Source of the DNA: CAVPKN01 sp963832835
GTDB taxonomy: Bacteria > Chlamydiota > Chlamydiia > Chlamydiales > JAAKFR01
Reading direction: 5' to 3'
Length of the DNA: 64,000 nucleotides
Assembly: GCA_963832835.1 (NCBI GenBank)
Contig: CAWHVD010000001.1
Coordinates: 1,488,001-1,552,000, forward strand
Part shown: piece by piece, positions 19,258 to 27,797 of the stretch
Numbering within the stretch: position 1 is the first letter of the stretch
How the letters are laid out: the number at the start of each line of letters is the position of its first letter
The notes under the pieces: model-generated
What the model was told of the DNA's origin: nothing
Database searches by the model: none
What the model saw: only the letters and a program-made list of their open reading frames with translations
Position numbers and translations under genes: made by a program

Positions 19258-19420
19258 ATACCATTTCCAGAAAATAAAGTCACAAATTGGCACTGTATAA
19301 CACGCCATTTTTGAACGATCCTTTCTCGCTTAGGTGCAAAAATATAGGCTTCGAAACGATCATTCAAATCTATCATGTTACCCAGTACCACTTCATGACT
19401 TTATTTTCTGGAAATGGTAT
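19258..19420 (-). mobile_element. Miniature inverted-repeat element, copy B (163 bp)
   Basis: Full-length copy with ends ATACCATTTCCAGAAAATAA / inverse. Opposite orientation to copies A and C. The flanks next to TACC...GGTA are TAA on the left and TTA on the right, compatible with a TNA target. Confidence 0.85.
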
Positions 19421-19649
19421 TATTTTTCTATTCCGTTAACGATTAGGTGCTAAAATTTTCTTCACTAGAAACAGTCAAAGTCAGGAGAGCTTCAGCGGTT
19501 CCCACTGAAAATGACGTTAAGTATTTGATTGCCAAAGAAAATAATGAAAAAAGTTTACGAAACGGCATTTTCCAACCCATTGCTTCTCAAACAGAAATAC
19601 CTCCAGTGGGAATTGCTGGGAGAGCTTTTATCAGCTGTGTTGAATTGCA
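19421..19649 (+). other. Gene-poor stretch with a possible decayed reading frame
   Basis: A frame beginning near 19447 (KFSSLETVKVRRASAVPTE..., about 70 codons before it runs antisense into the transporter gene) has protein-like composition but no recognised relatives and no ribosome-binding site. The 22-base motif at 19464-19485 repeats the one at 7379-7400 with one mismatch. A remnant of an old gene or element is the most I can say. Confidence 0.25.
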
Positions 19650-21056
19650 TTACCAAAAGCCGAGGGCTTTCCACCAAATGCTTCCCACTCCCATCCAAAT
19701 AACTAAATAGACAATACTTAAAATAAAGCCAATGCGCCACCAATCTTTAACGTCGATATAGCCCGAACCATAAAAAACGGGAGCCGGACCACTGCCGTAA
19801 TGGGTAAGCCCACCCATTAAGCTGCTAGAAAAGGCGAACACTAAAATAGCAAAATCAGGAGGTGTACCTAGCCCTATAGCAACCATTAAGAATGCGGGGT
19901 ACATAGCACTCACATGGGCTGTATTGCTTGCAAAGAAGTAGTGAGCGTAGAAGTAAATGAGCCCTAAAATAAGGAAGGCAAGGGACCAATTGAGTCCTCC
20001 TACAAGCTCGACTATCTGTTCGCTAAGCCAGGGAGTAAAACCAAAGGTGTTGAGTGCAGTTGCCATCATGATGAGCGCCGCATACCAAATAAAGGTATCC
20101 CACGCTGTGGACTCTTTGATGACGTCCTGCCATTCTAAAACTCCTGTCAAGATGAGAAGCGAGAGGCCTACCATGGCAGCTACTGTAGCATTCAAACCGA
20201 TCGAGGTGCCCAGTACCCACAAAACCAATAACAGGATAAAAACTCCAAGCATCAGCCATTCGTTTTTTTGGAGTTTACCCATCTCGGTTAGACGGGTGCG
20301 AGCCAAAACAGCGGCATCTGGGGTATGCTTCACTGCTGGAGGATAGATTTTGTAAACGATAAGAGGCATGAGAATAAGGCAGAGGAGGCCAGGTACAATA
20401 GCAGCTAGAGCCCACCTTCCCCAGGAAATTGAATACCCCGCATCTTGTGTCAGCCCGACCAGTAAGGGGTTTGCAGCCATGCCTGTCAGAAACATCGCGC
20501 TTGAGATAACAGATCCCTGATAAGAGACCTTCATGAGAAAGGAGCCTACGCGCCTTTCGGTTCCAAGTGCAGGCTCACTGCCAAAAGACTTAGCTAGTCC
20601 TAAAACAATGGGGTAAATCACACCACCAGCCCTCGCTGTTACGCTTGGGATGGCAGGTGCCAAACAGAGTTCACTGAGCACAAGACCATAACTTAAACCA
20701 AGGGTCTTTTTACCAAAAATGGAGACAAAATAGTACGCAATGCGACTCCCCAGCCCCGTTTTGATAAAACCCCTCGAAATAAAAAACGCGAATACGACAA
20801 GCCAAACGATGGGGTTATGGAAGCCTGACAAGGCTTGCTCGAGACTAAGGGTTTTGGTGAGGGTTGCCACGCTTAAGCTCATAATCACCAGAGCGCCAAT
20901 CGGCAGAGGCTTTAAGATGATACCTATAATGGTGGCAATAAAAAGAGCCAGTAGGCGCCATGCCCGCACATCGACCTCCAATGGACGAGGAGCGAACCAG
21001 ATTCCGAGTCCAATCAGGACAACGGTAAGAAGGAGGATTATTTGTTTCTTATGCAT
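19650..21056 (-). CDS. DASS-family dicarboxylate (2-oxoglutarate/malate-type) transporter
   Basis: 468-residue inner-membrane carrier with about 12 hydrophobic segments, of the divalent anion:sodium symporter/CitT-SodiT1 family. Features: FHNPIVWLVVFAFFISRG (about 79-96), SVTARAGGVIYPIV (about 138-151) and a C-terminal FASNTAHVSAMYPAF region with the SNT-type substrate motif and TPPDFAILVFAFSSSLMGGLTHYGSG. C. trachomatis has a homologue (CT204, ybhI). It likely imports TCA-cycle dicarboxylates from the host. The DUF1186 gene upstream overlaps it by 8 bases, so they are probably co-transcribed. Confidence 0.92.
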   Translation of the reverse strand: MHKKQIILLLTVVLIGLGIWFAPRPLEVDVRAWRLLALFIATIIGIILKPLPIGALVIMSLSVATLTKTLSLEQALSGFHNPIVWLVVFAFFISRGFIKTGLGSRIAYYFVSIFGKKTLGLSYGLVLSELCLAPAIPSVTARAGGVIYPIVLGLAKSFGSEPALGTERRVGSFLMKVSYQGSVISSAMFLTGMAANPLLVGLTQDAGYSISWGRWALAAIVPGLLCLILMPLIVYKIYPPAVKHTPDAAVLARTRLTEMGKLQKNEWLMLGVFILLLVLWVLGTSIGLNATVAAMVGLSLLILTGVLEWQDVIKESTAWDTFIWYAALIMMATALNTFGFTPWLSEQIVELVGGLNWSLAFLILGLIYFYAHYFFASNTAHVSAMYPAFLMVAIGLGTPPDFAILVFAFSSSLMGGLTHYGSGPAPVFYGSGYIDVKDWWRIGFILSIVYLVIWMGVGSIWWKALGFW

Positions 21057-21864
21057 GAGTCACTAACCATTTTTCCATTTCGGAAACAGCATCATCAATT
21101 AATTCGGCATTTTGAAAAAGATTGAAAAGACATGTTTGCTTGTCTTCAGACATAACCGTTGCTACATTTTCAGGACCTATGAAGGAGGTATCGACTAGTT
21201 TATCTTCAAAAGCTCTTTGGATATATAAGAAGAGCTCTTGAGGATATAGAGTACAGCAGCAGGTAATTAGGTTACCCCAAACAAAGGAAGGGGTACGTGG
21301 TAATTTGATTTCAAAAAGGGATTTAAAGTAGTCCAAAACAACCCCCCGCTGCAAACGGCCACAGCCCACTAAAATCACAAGTGCTGTTTGACATGCAGCG
21401 CGGACATATTCATTGATTGTGGGGTTTTCAATCAGAGTATAAAGAGGCTCGATATTTTGGCCACAAACGCTGGCAAGGATCCGACTTAAATCTTCGGTAA
21501 GCATATCTCCAGCAATAGCGTGTGGGATTTCGTCTGGGAAACTGAATAATTGAATAATGTATGGATAGGCCCTCTCTTCTCGGAATTGAGCGAGAAGGTA
21601 CATCGCATACAGATGACCCTGGTAATTGTCATCCTCGATCAGCTCATCAATCCGTTCGATAGCATCTTCGAGAATTTTGAGTAGATAAGGCGTGATCTGG
21701 CTTTTGGTAGCAACTGCCGCCTCAATCGCTTCACGCGGCAATTCACCTAAGTCATAAGCTAGCTCTTCCAGGATGTGTGCTACTTCCATGGCGGATGTTA
21801 TACCAAGTGGGTGTTTTTTTAGCACGGCCCATGAATCGCTCACCTGACGATTTAGACTCGACAT
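21049..21864 (-). CDS. DUF1186 family protein
   Basis: 271 residues, helical, probably HEAT-like repeats. The N-terminal HILEELAYDLGELPREAIEAA and ITPYLLKILEDAIERI segments match the DUF1186 pattern as I know it. No membrane segment or signal. Function unknown. I take ATG 21864; a GTG three codons upstream (21873) is also possible. The end overlaps the start of the transporter gene by 8 bases. A link to dicarboxylate transport is suggested only by this coupling. Confidence 0.7.
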   Translation of the reverse strand: MSSLNRQVSDSWAVLKKHPLGITSAMEVAHILEELAYDLGELPREAIEAAVATKSQITPYLLKILEDAIERIDELIEDDNYQGHLYAMYLLAQFREERAYPYIIQLFSFPDEIPHAIAGDMLTEDLSRILASVCGQNIEPLYTLIENPTINEYVRAACQTALVILVGCGRLQRGVVLDYFKSLFEIKLPRTPSFVWGNLITCCCTLYPQELFLYIQRAFEDKLVDTSFIGPENVATVMSEDKQTCLFNLFQNAELIDDAVSEMEKWLVTHA

Positions 21865-21910
21865 TCTCTGCACGAGTCGCTAAAATAGTTCCAATTAATC
21901 AGGATGAACA

Positions 21911-22495
21911 ATGAGAGCACTACTGATTCTTTCTCTATTTTTAGCCCTTTGCGGCTGCCAATCACAACACACAAAAAAGGAAAATCGTATGACTAATCCA
22001 ACGGTTACTGTTAGGACTACACTTGGAGAGATCCAAATTGAATTATTTGTAGACAAAGCCCCCCTCACAGTGAACAATTTTCTCACGTATATCGATGAAA
22101 AATATTACAACCATACCATTTTCCACCGTGTGATCGACGGATTTATGATTCAGGGGGGAGGAATGACTGAAGATATGAAAGAAAAATCCACACACGCCCC
22201 CGTCCGTAATGAAGCGGAAAACCGCGTATCAAACCAAACGGGCACAGTCGCGATGGCTCGCACTTCCGATATTCATTCCGCCTCAGCCCAATTTTTTATT
22301 AATGTGTCCGATAATACCTTCTTAGATCACCGCAGTCCTACACCGAGTGGTTATGGTTATTGCGTTTTCGGAAAAGTAACCTCGGGTATGGACGTAGTCA
22401 ATAAGATCAAAGCTGCCAAAACAGCTACCAGAAAAGGGCACGAAAACGTTCCTATCCAAACCATCGAAATCCTTGAAGTTATCCGTAATAAATAA
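21911..22495 (+). CDS. Cyclophilin-type peptidyl-prolyl isomerase, lipoprotein
   Basis: 194 residues. The N-terminus has a lipoprotein signal with lipobox LCGC (lipidated Cys16), so the enzyme should be anchored facing the periplasm. The catalytic domain follows: FHRVIDGFMIQGGG (about 71-84), GTVAMARTSDIHSASAQFFIN (about 111-131, containing the active-site Gln-Phe-Phe) and the GYCVFGKV strand. AGGAT lies about seven bases before the ATG. It assists folding of exported proteins. Repeats and no coding gene follow for about 850 bases. Confidence 0.92.
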   Translation: MRALLILSLFLALCGCQSQHTKKENRMTNPTVTVRTTLGEIQIELFVDKAPLTVNNFLTYIDEKYYNHTIFHRVIDGFMIQGGGMTEDMKEKSTHAPVRNEAENRVSNQTGTVAMARTSDIHSASAQFFINVSDNTFLDHRSPTPSGYGYCVFGKVTSGMDVVNKIKAAKTATRKGHENVPIQTIEILEVIRNK

Positions 22496-22527
22496 CTTCA
22501 AGAACACAGACCTTTTAGGTTCCTGTC

Positions 22528-22638
22528 GCAGCCCTACAGGCTGCAACATATTAACTGCCAACACCCAGGGCGTTGCCCTGGGTGTTAGCAATCAGCACTC
22601 TATGCAGTCTGTTGATGCCTATGGGCCTGTAGGGCTGC
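22528..22638. repeat. REP-like composite palindrome
   Basis: Outer arms GCAGCCCTACAGGC (22528-22541) and GCCTGTAGGGCTGC (22625-22638) are perfectly inverted. In between sits a second hairpin, ACACCCAGGGCG-TT-GCCCTGGGTGTT (22560-22586). The same two motifs build the larger palindrome at 45782-45997. Confidence 0.8.
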
Positions 22639-22702
22639 GCAAATCTATAGAATCTAGACAGCTACCTTTCTTTATGAGAATCTGTTTTTGCCTGATTGAT
22701 CT

Positions 22703-22734
22703 AAAAAAAGAGCCCAGGAACTATTTCCTGGGCT
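22703..22734 (-). terminator. Rho-independent terminator on the minus strand
   Basis: A 10-bp perfect stem AGCCCAGGAA / TTCCTGGGCT with a 4-base loop, followed on the minus strand by CTTTTTTT. No annotated minus-strand gene lies directly upstream, which implies an unannotated transcript between here and about 22900. Confidence 0.85.
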
Positions 22735-22840
22735 TTACTAGAGTTTCCTCTAAATGCTTCTGACGTTTTACACGCCAGAAGCTATACACTACTTTTTAGG
22801 AGGCTTTGGGCTTCCTGGCTTATCTTTCTTGGACATAGAT
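22711..22840 (-). ncRNA. Candidate small RNA, possibly with a 15-codon micro-ORF
   Basis: The terminator above must end some transcript. Upstream of it on the minus strand are a hairpin GCTTCTGG...CAGAAGC (22754-22781) and a tiny ORF at 22789-22836 (MSKKDKPGSPKPPKK, stop TAG) without a visible ribosome-binding site. Further upstream AGCAAATG...CATTTGCT (22859-22898) encloses GAGAC-TG-GTCTC, another stable hairpin. The 5' end and promoter are unclear, so the boundaries are provisional. It does not match tmRNA, 6S, RNase P or SRP RNA as I know them. Confidence 0.4.
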
Positions 22841-23004
22841 ATACCACTTGATTAGTGTCAGCAAATGTCCTCGAGACCAGTCTCTCAGATTCATTTGCTT
22901 CTACTGCATATCATGTGCGAAATCCTTTTTTTTGGGGAAGCGTTTTTTTTAACCATTGCACTTCACATGGCACGCCAATGACTGCACATTAAAGCTCATA
23001 GTTA

Positions 23005-23345
23005 GGGCTCGTAAAGAAATAATACCATTTCTAGAAAATAAAATCATGAAGTGGTACTGGGTAACATCACAGATTTGGATGATCGTTTCGAAGTCTATAT
23101 TTTTGCACCTAAGCGAGAAAGGATCGTTCAAAAATGGCGTGTTATACAGTGCCAATTTGTGACTTTATTTTCTGGAAATGGTATAACTTCCGCATTTGGA
23201 CTCTGCGAGACAAAGCCCAATCGAAGCGAGTGTAGCTCGCATCCGAGCGAGGAGCGCCCTTCCCTAATTGGGAAGGGCGATGAGGAGGATCTATTGAGCA
23301 AGGTCGTAGCCAGTCCAAATGTGGAAGCTATTTCTTTACGAGCCC
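23005..23345. repeat. Long palindrome split by a miniature element
   Basis: The left arm GGGCTCGTAAAGAAATA (from 23005), continuing after the insertion as ACTTCCGCATTTGGACT (from 23186), pairs with the right arm AGTCCAAATGTGGAAGCT (from 23312) to AGCCC at 23345. The centre holds a GCGCCCTTCCC-TAATT-GGGAAGGGCG hairpin. Without copy C (23022-23184) it is about 178 bp. No coding potential recognised. Confidence 0.75.
23022..23184 (+). mobile_element. Miniature inverted-repeat element, copy C (163 bp), nested
   Basis: Full-length copy inside the palindrome at 23005-23345. Counting the element as TACC...GGTA, it is flanked by TAA on both sides, and removing it with one TAA restores the arm that pairs with the other half of the palindrome. 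That is direct evidence for a 3-bp target duplication. Confidence 0.88.
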
Positions 23346-23349
23346 TTAG

Positions 23350-23670
23350 TCATCTTGCTCCTTTAGGCTCTTTTACATTTTTATGATCGATGCAATTGTC
23401 TTTGTAATGGTCGAAGTCCCACTGTTTGCAGTAACAGTATTTACCGTTAGGATCATTTTCAATATACACAGGATGGTCATCTGCAGCTTTTTTTCTAAAT
23501 CCACACATTTGCGAACACCAACACATGCAATTAGGATCGTTGAGGCATGCTTCTTTTGAAGTACACACTTTAGATTCTTTTGTCTCCAAACCGCCACATG
23601 CATTTAGCGCAATACATAACAGCAGAAAAATTCCATTTCTTGTTGCGATCATAATTCTTGTTGCGATCAT
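23350..23670 (-). CDS. Small cysteine-rich lipoprotein
   Basis: 106 residues. A hydrophobic signal ending in the lipobox LNAC predicts lipidation at Cys25. The mature part has nine further Cys (motifs CMCWC, YCYC and several single Cys), and many Asp, Lys and Tyr. Unknown family; disulfide bonding or metal binding is possible. Chlamydial envelopes are rich in disulfide-linked Cys-rich proteins, so an envelope role is conceivable. AAGGA precedes ATG 23670. The N-terminal MIATRI-MIATRN is an 18-bp tandem duplication, so the second ATG (23652) is also usable. Confidence 0.6.
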   Translation of the reverse strand: MIATRIMIATRNGIFLLLCIALNACGGLETKESKVCTSKEACLNDPNCMCWCSQMCGFRKKAADDHPVYIENDPNGKYCYCKQWDFDHYKDNCIDHKNVKEPKGAR

Positions 23671-23825
23671 AATGACGTTCCTTTGAATTGACTCAAAGAA
23701 CGGAAGCTAGCAACTTACAAAACATAACGCAATGAAAAAATAACTTTCTTTGCGGACAAGTTCAGGCTGCTTCGGTCACTGCCGAAATTTTAAGTATATG
23801 ATTGTTTCCGTATTAATACAAAATA

Positions 23826-23988
23826 ATACCATTTCCAGAAAATAAAGTCATGAAGTGGTACTGTATAACACGCCATTTTTGAACGATCTTTTCTCGCTTA
23901 GGTGTAAAAATATAGACTTCGAAACGATCATCCAAATCTGTCATGTTACCCAGTACCACTTCATGACTTTATTTTCTGGAAATGGTAT
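23826..23988 (-). mobile_element. Miniature inverted-repeat element, copy D (163 bp)
   Basis: Full-length, flanked by TAA on both sides when the ends are taken as TACC...GGTA. It sits 33 bases downstream of the oppF stop, where its hairpin could work as transcript end for the opp operon. Orientation as copies B and E. Confidence 0.87.
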
Positions 23989-24021
23989 AAAAATCGAACT
24001 AGGTTTTTTTTAAAAGCGTTT

Positions 24022-24972
24022 CTAAGAGTAATGACAGGCAGCAAAATGGTTGGGTTTGATTTCTCGTAGGAGAGGAATATGTATCCGGCAATAGTCAGTA
24101 GCCATTGGGCAACGGCTGGAAAAGGGGCACCCGGGAGGAGGGGAGAGGGGATTGGGAACATCTCCTGTCAGGACAATGCGTTGCCGCTTTTTTTCAATGG
24201 TGGGATCGGGAATGGGTATAGCCGATAACAAGGCCTTTGTGTAAGGGTGCAAGGGGGTCGCATAAAGAGATGCGCTGGGAGCTAGCTCCATCAACTGTCC
24301 CAAGTACATGACAGCAACCCTGTCTGAAATGTATTTAATCATGGCCAAATCGTGCGCAATAAATAGATAGGTGAGTCCCATTTGTGCTTGTAGTCTTTTT
24401 AAGAGATTCACAACTTGAGCCTGGATTGATACATCTAGTGCGGAAATAGGCTCGTCGCAGATAATGAATTCAGGCTCGACAGCAAGAGCACGGGCAATTC
24501 CGATCCTTTGACGTTGCCCACCACTGAATTCATGCGGAAAGCGGCTCATGTGATTGGCATTGAGGCCAACGAGTTCTAACAACTCTGCAACACGCTGTTT
24601 GCGCGCCGGCCCAAAGGCAAGCTTATGGATATCCAGAGGTTCTCCAATGATATCTTGAACTGTCATGCGGGGATTGAGCGAAGCGTAAGGGTCTTGAAAC
24701 ACAATCTGCATCTTACGGCGGATCCGTTTCATCTCTTGCTTGGTTAAACGGCTGAGGTCGATTCCGCCAAAGAAAACTTTCCCTGAAGTAGGTTCGTGCA
24801 AACGGAGAATAGTGCGGCCTACCGTTGACTTTCCACAACCACTCTCACCGACAAGGCCGAGGGTTTCTCCGGCAAAAATTTGCAGATTGAGCCCTTGGAC
24901 GGCGTTGAAAGATTTTTTCCCGACCTGGAACTCTTTTGTCAGATTTTTGATATCAAATAGTACTTTGTTCAT
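24022..24972 (-). CDS. oppF: Oligopeptide ABC transporter ATP-binding protein OppF
   Basis: 316 residues. Walker A GESGCGKST at 42-50, signature FSGGQRQRIGIARAL near 151-165, Walker B FIICDEP near 172-178, H-loop FIAHDLA. The C-terminal oligopeptide extension with conserved Cys (PPPGCPFSSRCP... CRIH) fits OppF/DppF. The start overlaps the end of oppD by 20 bases. Last gene of oppABCDF, whose product energises peptide import. Confidence 0.95.
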   Translation of the reverse strand: MNKVLFDIKNLTKEFQVGKKSFNAVQGLNLQIFAGETLGLVGESGCGKSTVGRTILRLHEPTSGKVFFGGIDLSRLTKQEMKRIRRKMQIVFQDPYASLNPRMTVQDIIGEPLDIHKLAFGPARKQRVAELLELVGLNANHMSRFPHEFSGGQRQRIGIARALAVEPEFIICDEPISALDVSIQAQVVNLLKRLQAQMGLTYLFIAHDLAMIKYISDRVAVMYLGQLMELAPSASLYATPLHPYTKALLSAIPIPDPTIEKKRQRIVLTGDVPNPLSPPPGCPFSSRCPMATDYCRIHIPLLREIKPNHFAACHYS

Positions 24973-25954
24973 TTCTTTTGTTCAGCCAACAAGCTGCTTG
25001 GTGATTGGGTTCAATAGTTTCTAAAACCGGCCTTTGGGTTTGGCAAAGCCGCATGGCATGCTCACACCGAGGACAAAAGGAACAAGCTGTCGGAGGGTGG
25101 AGCAAATTGGGTGGTGTGCCATTAATCGGGACCAGTTCTTTTGTCGCATCCATATCGAGGCGTGGTACAGAGCGGAGTAGGCCTTGTGTATAGGGATGGC
25201 GTGGCTTGGAATAGATTTGATCCACGGATGCCGATTCTAGAATTTCTCCGGCATACATGACAATCACACGATCGCACATACCAGCGACAATCCCAAGATC
25301 ATGGGTGATTAAGACAATGCTCGTACCCATTGTAGCCTGAATTTTTTTCATGAGCTCAAGGATTTGAGCTTGTATGGTTACATCTAGAGCGGTTGTAGGC
25401 TCGTCAGCAATCAAAAGTTTAGGATTGCAAGCAAGAGCGATGGCGATGATGACTCTTTGGCGCATGCCACCGCTAAATTCGTGGGGATACTGCCCCATTC
25501 GTTTGTCAGGATCGGAAATTCCCACTAATCTAAGCATTTCAATTGCCTGGATTTGTGCCTCATGTTTTGAAAGTCTTTGATGTTTGATGAGCACTTCCAT
25601 GATCTGTTTGCCTATGCGCATCGTAGGGTTGAGGGAGGTCATTGGATCCTGGAAGATCATCCCGATCTCTTTGCCACGGATGCGCTCCATCTCTTTGCGC
25701 GATTTACGGAGCAAATTTTCTCGGGTCATATCCTCTCTGGCAAACCAAATTTCTCCTCCGTCGATCATACCTGGAGGAAGGGGAATGAGGCCCATGATCG
25801 CTTGAGCTGTCACACTTTTACCGCAGCCGGACTCGCCCACAATAGCAACCGTTTCCCCTTTTTTGATGTTAAATGAAACATCTCTTACAGCATGAACCTT
25901 TCCGATGTAGGTGCGGAAGGAGATTGAAAGATTTTTAACTTCCAAGAGACTCAT
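24953..25954 (-). CDS. oppD: Oligopeptide ABC transporter ATP-binding protein OppD
   Basis: 333 residues. Walker A GESGCGKS at 40-47, signature EFSGGMRQRVIIA near 161-173, Walker B LLIADEPTTALD, and the C-terminal Opp extension with Cys residues (TACSFCPRCEHA). The ATG shares one base with the oppC stop (TAATG), so translation is coupled. It forms a heterodimer with OppF. Confidence 0.95.
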   Translation of the reverse strand: MSLLEVKNLSISFRTYIGKVHAVRDVSFNIKKGETVAIVGESGCGKSVTAQAIMGLIPLPPGMIDGGEIWFAREDMTRENLLRKSRKEMERIRGKEIGMIFQDPMTSLNPTMRIGKQIMEVLIKHQRLSKHEAQIQAIEMLRLVGISDPDKRMGQYPHEFSGGMRQRVIIAIALACNPKLLIADEPTTALDVTIQAQILELMKKIQATMGTSIVLITHDLGIVAGMCDRVIVMYAGEILESASVDQIYSKPRHPYTQGLLRSVPRLDMDATKELVPINGTPPNLLHPPTACSFCPRCEHAMRLCQTQRPVLETIEPNHQAACWLNKRNEQSTI

Positions 25955-26868
25955 TATTTCCTCAATTTGGGGTCAATAGCATCGCGTAGACCATCGCCAA
26001 CTAGGTTGAATGCTAACATAGTCATGCTGATGAAGATTGCAGGAAAAAAGAGCCTCCATGGGTAATAACGCATCGCGGGTAGGCCGTCACTTGCCATCGT
26101 TCCCCAGCTGGCCATGGGGGCTTGTACGCCAAGCCCTAAAAAACTTAAAAAAGCTTCGGTAAAAATCGCAATAGGAACAGTGATTGTCATGGTGACGATG
26201 ATAGGCCCCATCGCATTTGGAATAAGATGTTTGAGTAAAATACGTGTATTGCTAGCTCCAAGAGCGATCGCCGCCTGGATATACTCTTGCTCTTTGAGTT
26301 GCAACAGTTGGCCTCTGACGATACGAGCCATTCCAATCCACCCAGTAATGGTCAAAGCGATAATGATAGGGATCAAACCCGAGCCCATCACAACCATCAG
26401 CATGATGACAACTAGCAAGTAGGGGATCGCGTAAAGAATATCGGCGATACGCATGAGCAGGTTATCGATGCGCCCTCCGGCAAGCGCTGCAATGCCACCC
26501 CACACGATGCCTAGTATCACATCGATCAATGCGGCGGTGATGCCCACAAACAAGGAGATGCGCGCTCCCCAAGCTATACGGGAAAGCATATCTCTTCCCA
26601 AATCGTCTGTTCCAAACCAGAATTCTCGAGAAGGGGATTGATTTTTTGAGACAAGATTTGTTTCATAGTAGGGATGAGAAGAGAGTAGCGGAGCAAAAAT
26701 AGCGAACAAAGCCAAAAGGATGAGCGTTGCAAGTCCTGCCATGGCTACTTTATTCCCCTTAAGTCTACGCCACACATCCTGCCAAAAACTGAGCGAGGGG
26801 CTTGTGATCTGCTCTGCTAACTGTGCATCTAGTTGAATGGGTATGAAAAGATCAGCATCAATGGTCAT
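25954..26868 (-). CDS. oppC: Oligopeptide ABC transporter permease OppC
   Basis: 304 residues with six membrane segments, the first near 40-62. The N-terminal OppC_N region (FWQDVWRRLKGNKVAMAGL) and the permease EAA loop (EQEYIQAAIALGASNTRILLK..., near 200) are clear. The start overlaps the oppB stop by 4 bases. Confidence 0.94.
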   Translation of the reverse strand: MTIDADLFIPIQLDAQLAEQITSPSLSFWQDVWRRLKGNKVAMAGLATLILLALFAIFAPLLSSHPYYETNLVSKNQSPSREFWFGTDDLGRDMLSRIAWGARISLFVGITAALIDVILGIVWGGIAALAGGRIDNLLMRIADILYAIPYLLVVIMLMVVMGSGLIPIIIALTITGWIGMARIVRGQLLQLKEQEYIQAAIALGASNTRILLKHLIPNAMGPIIVTMTITVPIAIFTEAFLSFLGLGVQAPMASWGTMASDGLPAMRYYPWRLFFPAIFISMTMLAFNLVGDGLRDAIDPKLRK

Positions 26869-27797
26869 GGACTACCTGTTCTTCCAATTTTGATCCGAGG
26901 ATCGATCCATCCGTAGATGATATCCACAAAGAAAATTGCGGTGAGTAGGATAATGCTATAAAACACCGTGAGACCCATAATCACTGTATAATCGCGATTG
27001 GTAACGCTATTGATAAACCATTGGCCGAGTCCTGGGATCCCAAAAATTTTTTCGATGATAAAACTGCCTGTCAAAACATTGGCCGTCAACATTCCTAAAT
27101 AGGTCACCACGGGTAAAAGAGCATTGCGAAGCGCATGCTTGAAGATCACTACACCATCACTCAAGCCTTTAGAACGGGCTGTCTTGATATAGTCCATAGA
27201 AAGGACCTCAAGCATGTTGGAGCGAGTTAATCTGGCAATAAATGCCGTAGGAAGCGCTGCTAATGCGACAGATGGCAAAATCGATTGTTGAAAAGTACCC
27301 CATCTGGCAACAGGGAGAAGGTCTAATTTAATGGCAAAAAGATACTGCAGAAAAGCGGCTAAGATAAAACTCGGAATAGAGATACCAATTACTGCTACAA
27401 TCATGGCAGTGTAGTCTTGCCAGCGGTGTTGCTTTAAAGCGGCGATAGTCCCTAAGAAAATCCCAGACCCAATCGCGATTACCATGGCCTCTAATCCGAG
27501 CGCGGCTGAAATGGGAAAACCGCTTTTGATGATGTCATTCACGGTACGGGCTTTATACTTAAAAGAGGGCCCCAAATCCCACATAGCAATGGATTTAAGA
27601 TAGTGAAGGTATTGGACGTACCACGGGTCATTGAGCTTATAGTGTTCGTAGAGTGATTGGAGAATCTCTTTGGGCAATGCTTTTTCTTGAGTAAAAGGAT
27701 CGCCGGGGATAGCCTTCATGAGGAAAAAAGTGATCGTGATAATCACAAGTAGAGCAAGCACATTAGAGAAAAAACGTTTAATGATATAACGTATCAC
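26865..27797 (-). CDS. oppB: Oligopeptide ABC transporter permease OppB
   Basis: 310 residues. The N-terminal segment YIIKRFFSNVLALLVI is followed by the periplasmic loop and five further helices. The EAA loop is MDYIKTARSKGLSDGVVIFK (near 203-222). Overlaps the oppA stop by 4 bases and oppC by 4 bases, giving a tightly coupled operon. Confidence 0.94.
   Translation of the reverse strand: MIRYIIKRFFSNVLALLVIITITFFLMKAIPGDPFTQEKALPKEILQSLYEHYKLNDPWYVQYLHYLKSIAMWDLGPSFKYKARTVNDIIKSGFPISAALGLEAMVIAIGSGIFLGTIAALKQHRWQDYTAMIVAVIGISIPSFILAAFLQYLFAIKLDLLPVARWGTFQQSILPSVALAALPTAFIARLTRSNMLEVLSMDYIKTARSKGLSDGVVIFKHALRNALLPVVTYLGMLTANVLTGSFIIEKIFGIPGLGQWFINSVTNRDYTVIMGLTVFYSIILLTAIFFVDIIYGWIDPRIKIGRTGSP

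Noticed and set aside
19447..19710. 87-codon gene
   Set aside because: It runs antisense into the transporter's 3' end, has no ribosome-binding site and no recognised family; mentioned only as a possible remnant.
22711..22900. tmRNA, 6S RNA or RNase P RNA
   Set aside because: None of the conserved end or core motifs of these RNAs is visible; only a generic small RNA is proposed.
23051..23386. Protein gene running out of miniature element copy C
   Set aside because: The frame is mostly mobile-element and palindrome sequence; the same core frame appears in other copies without a conserved end.
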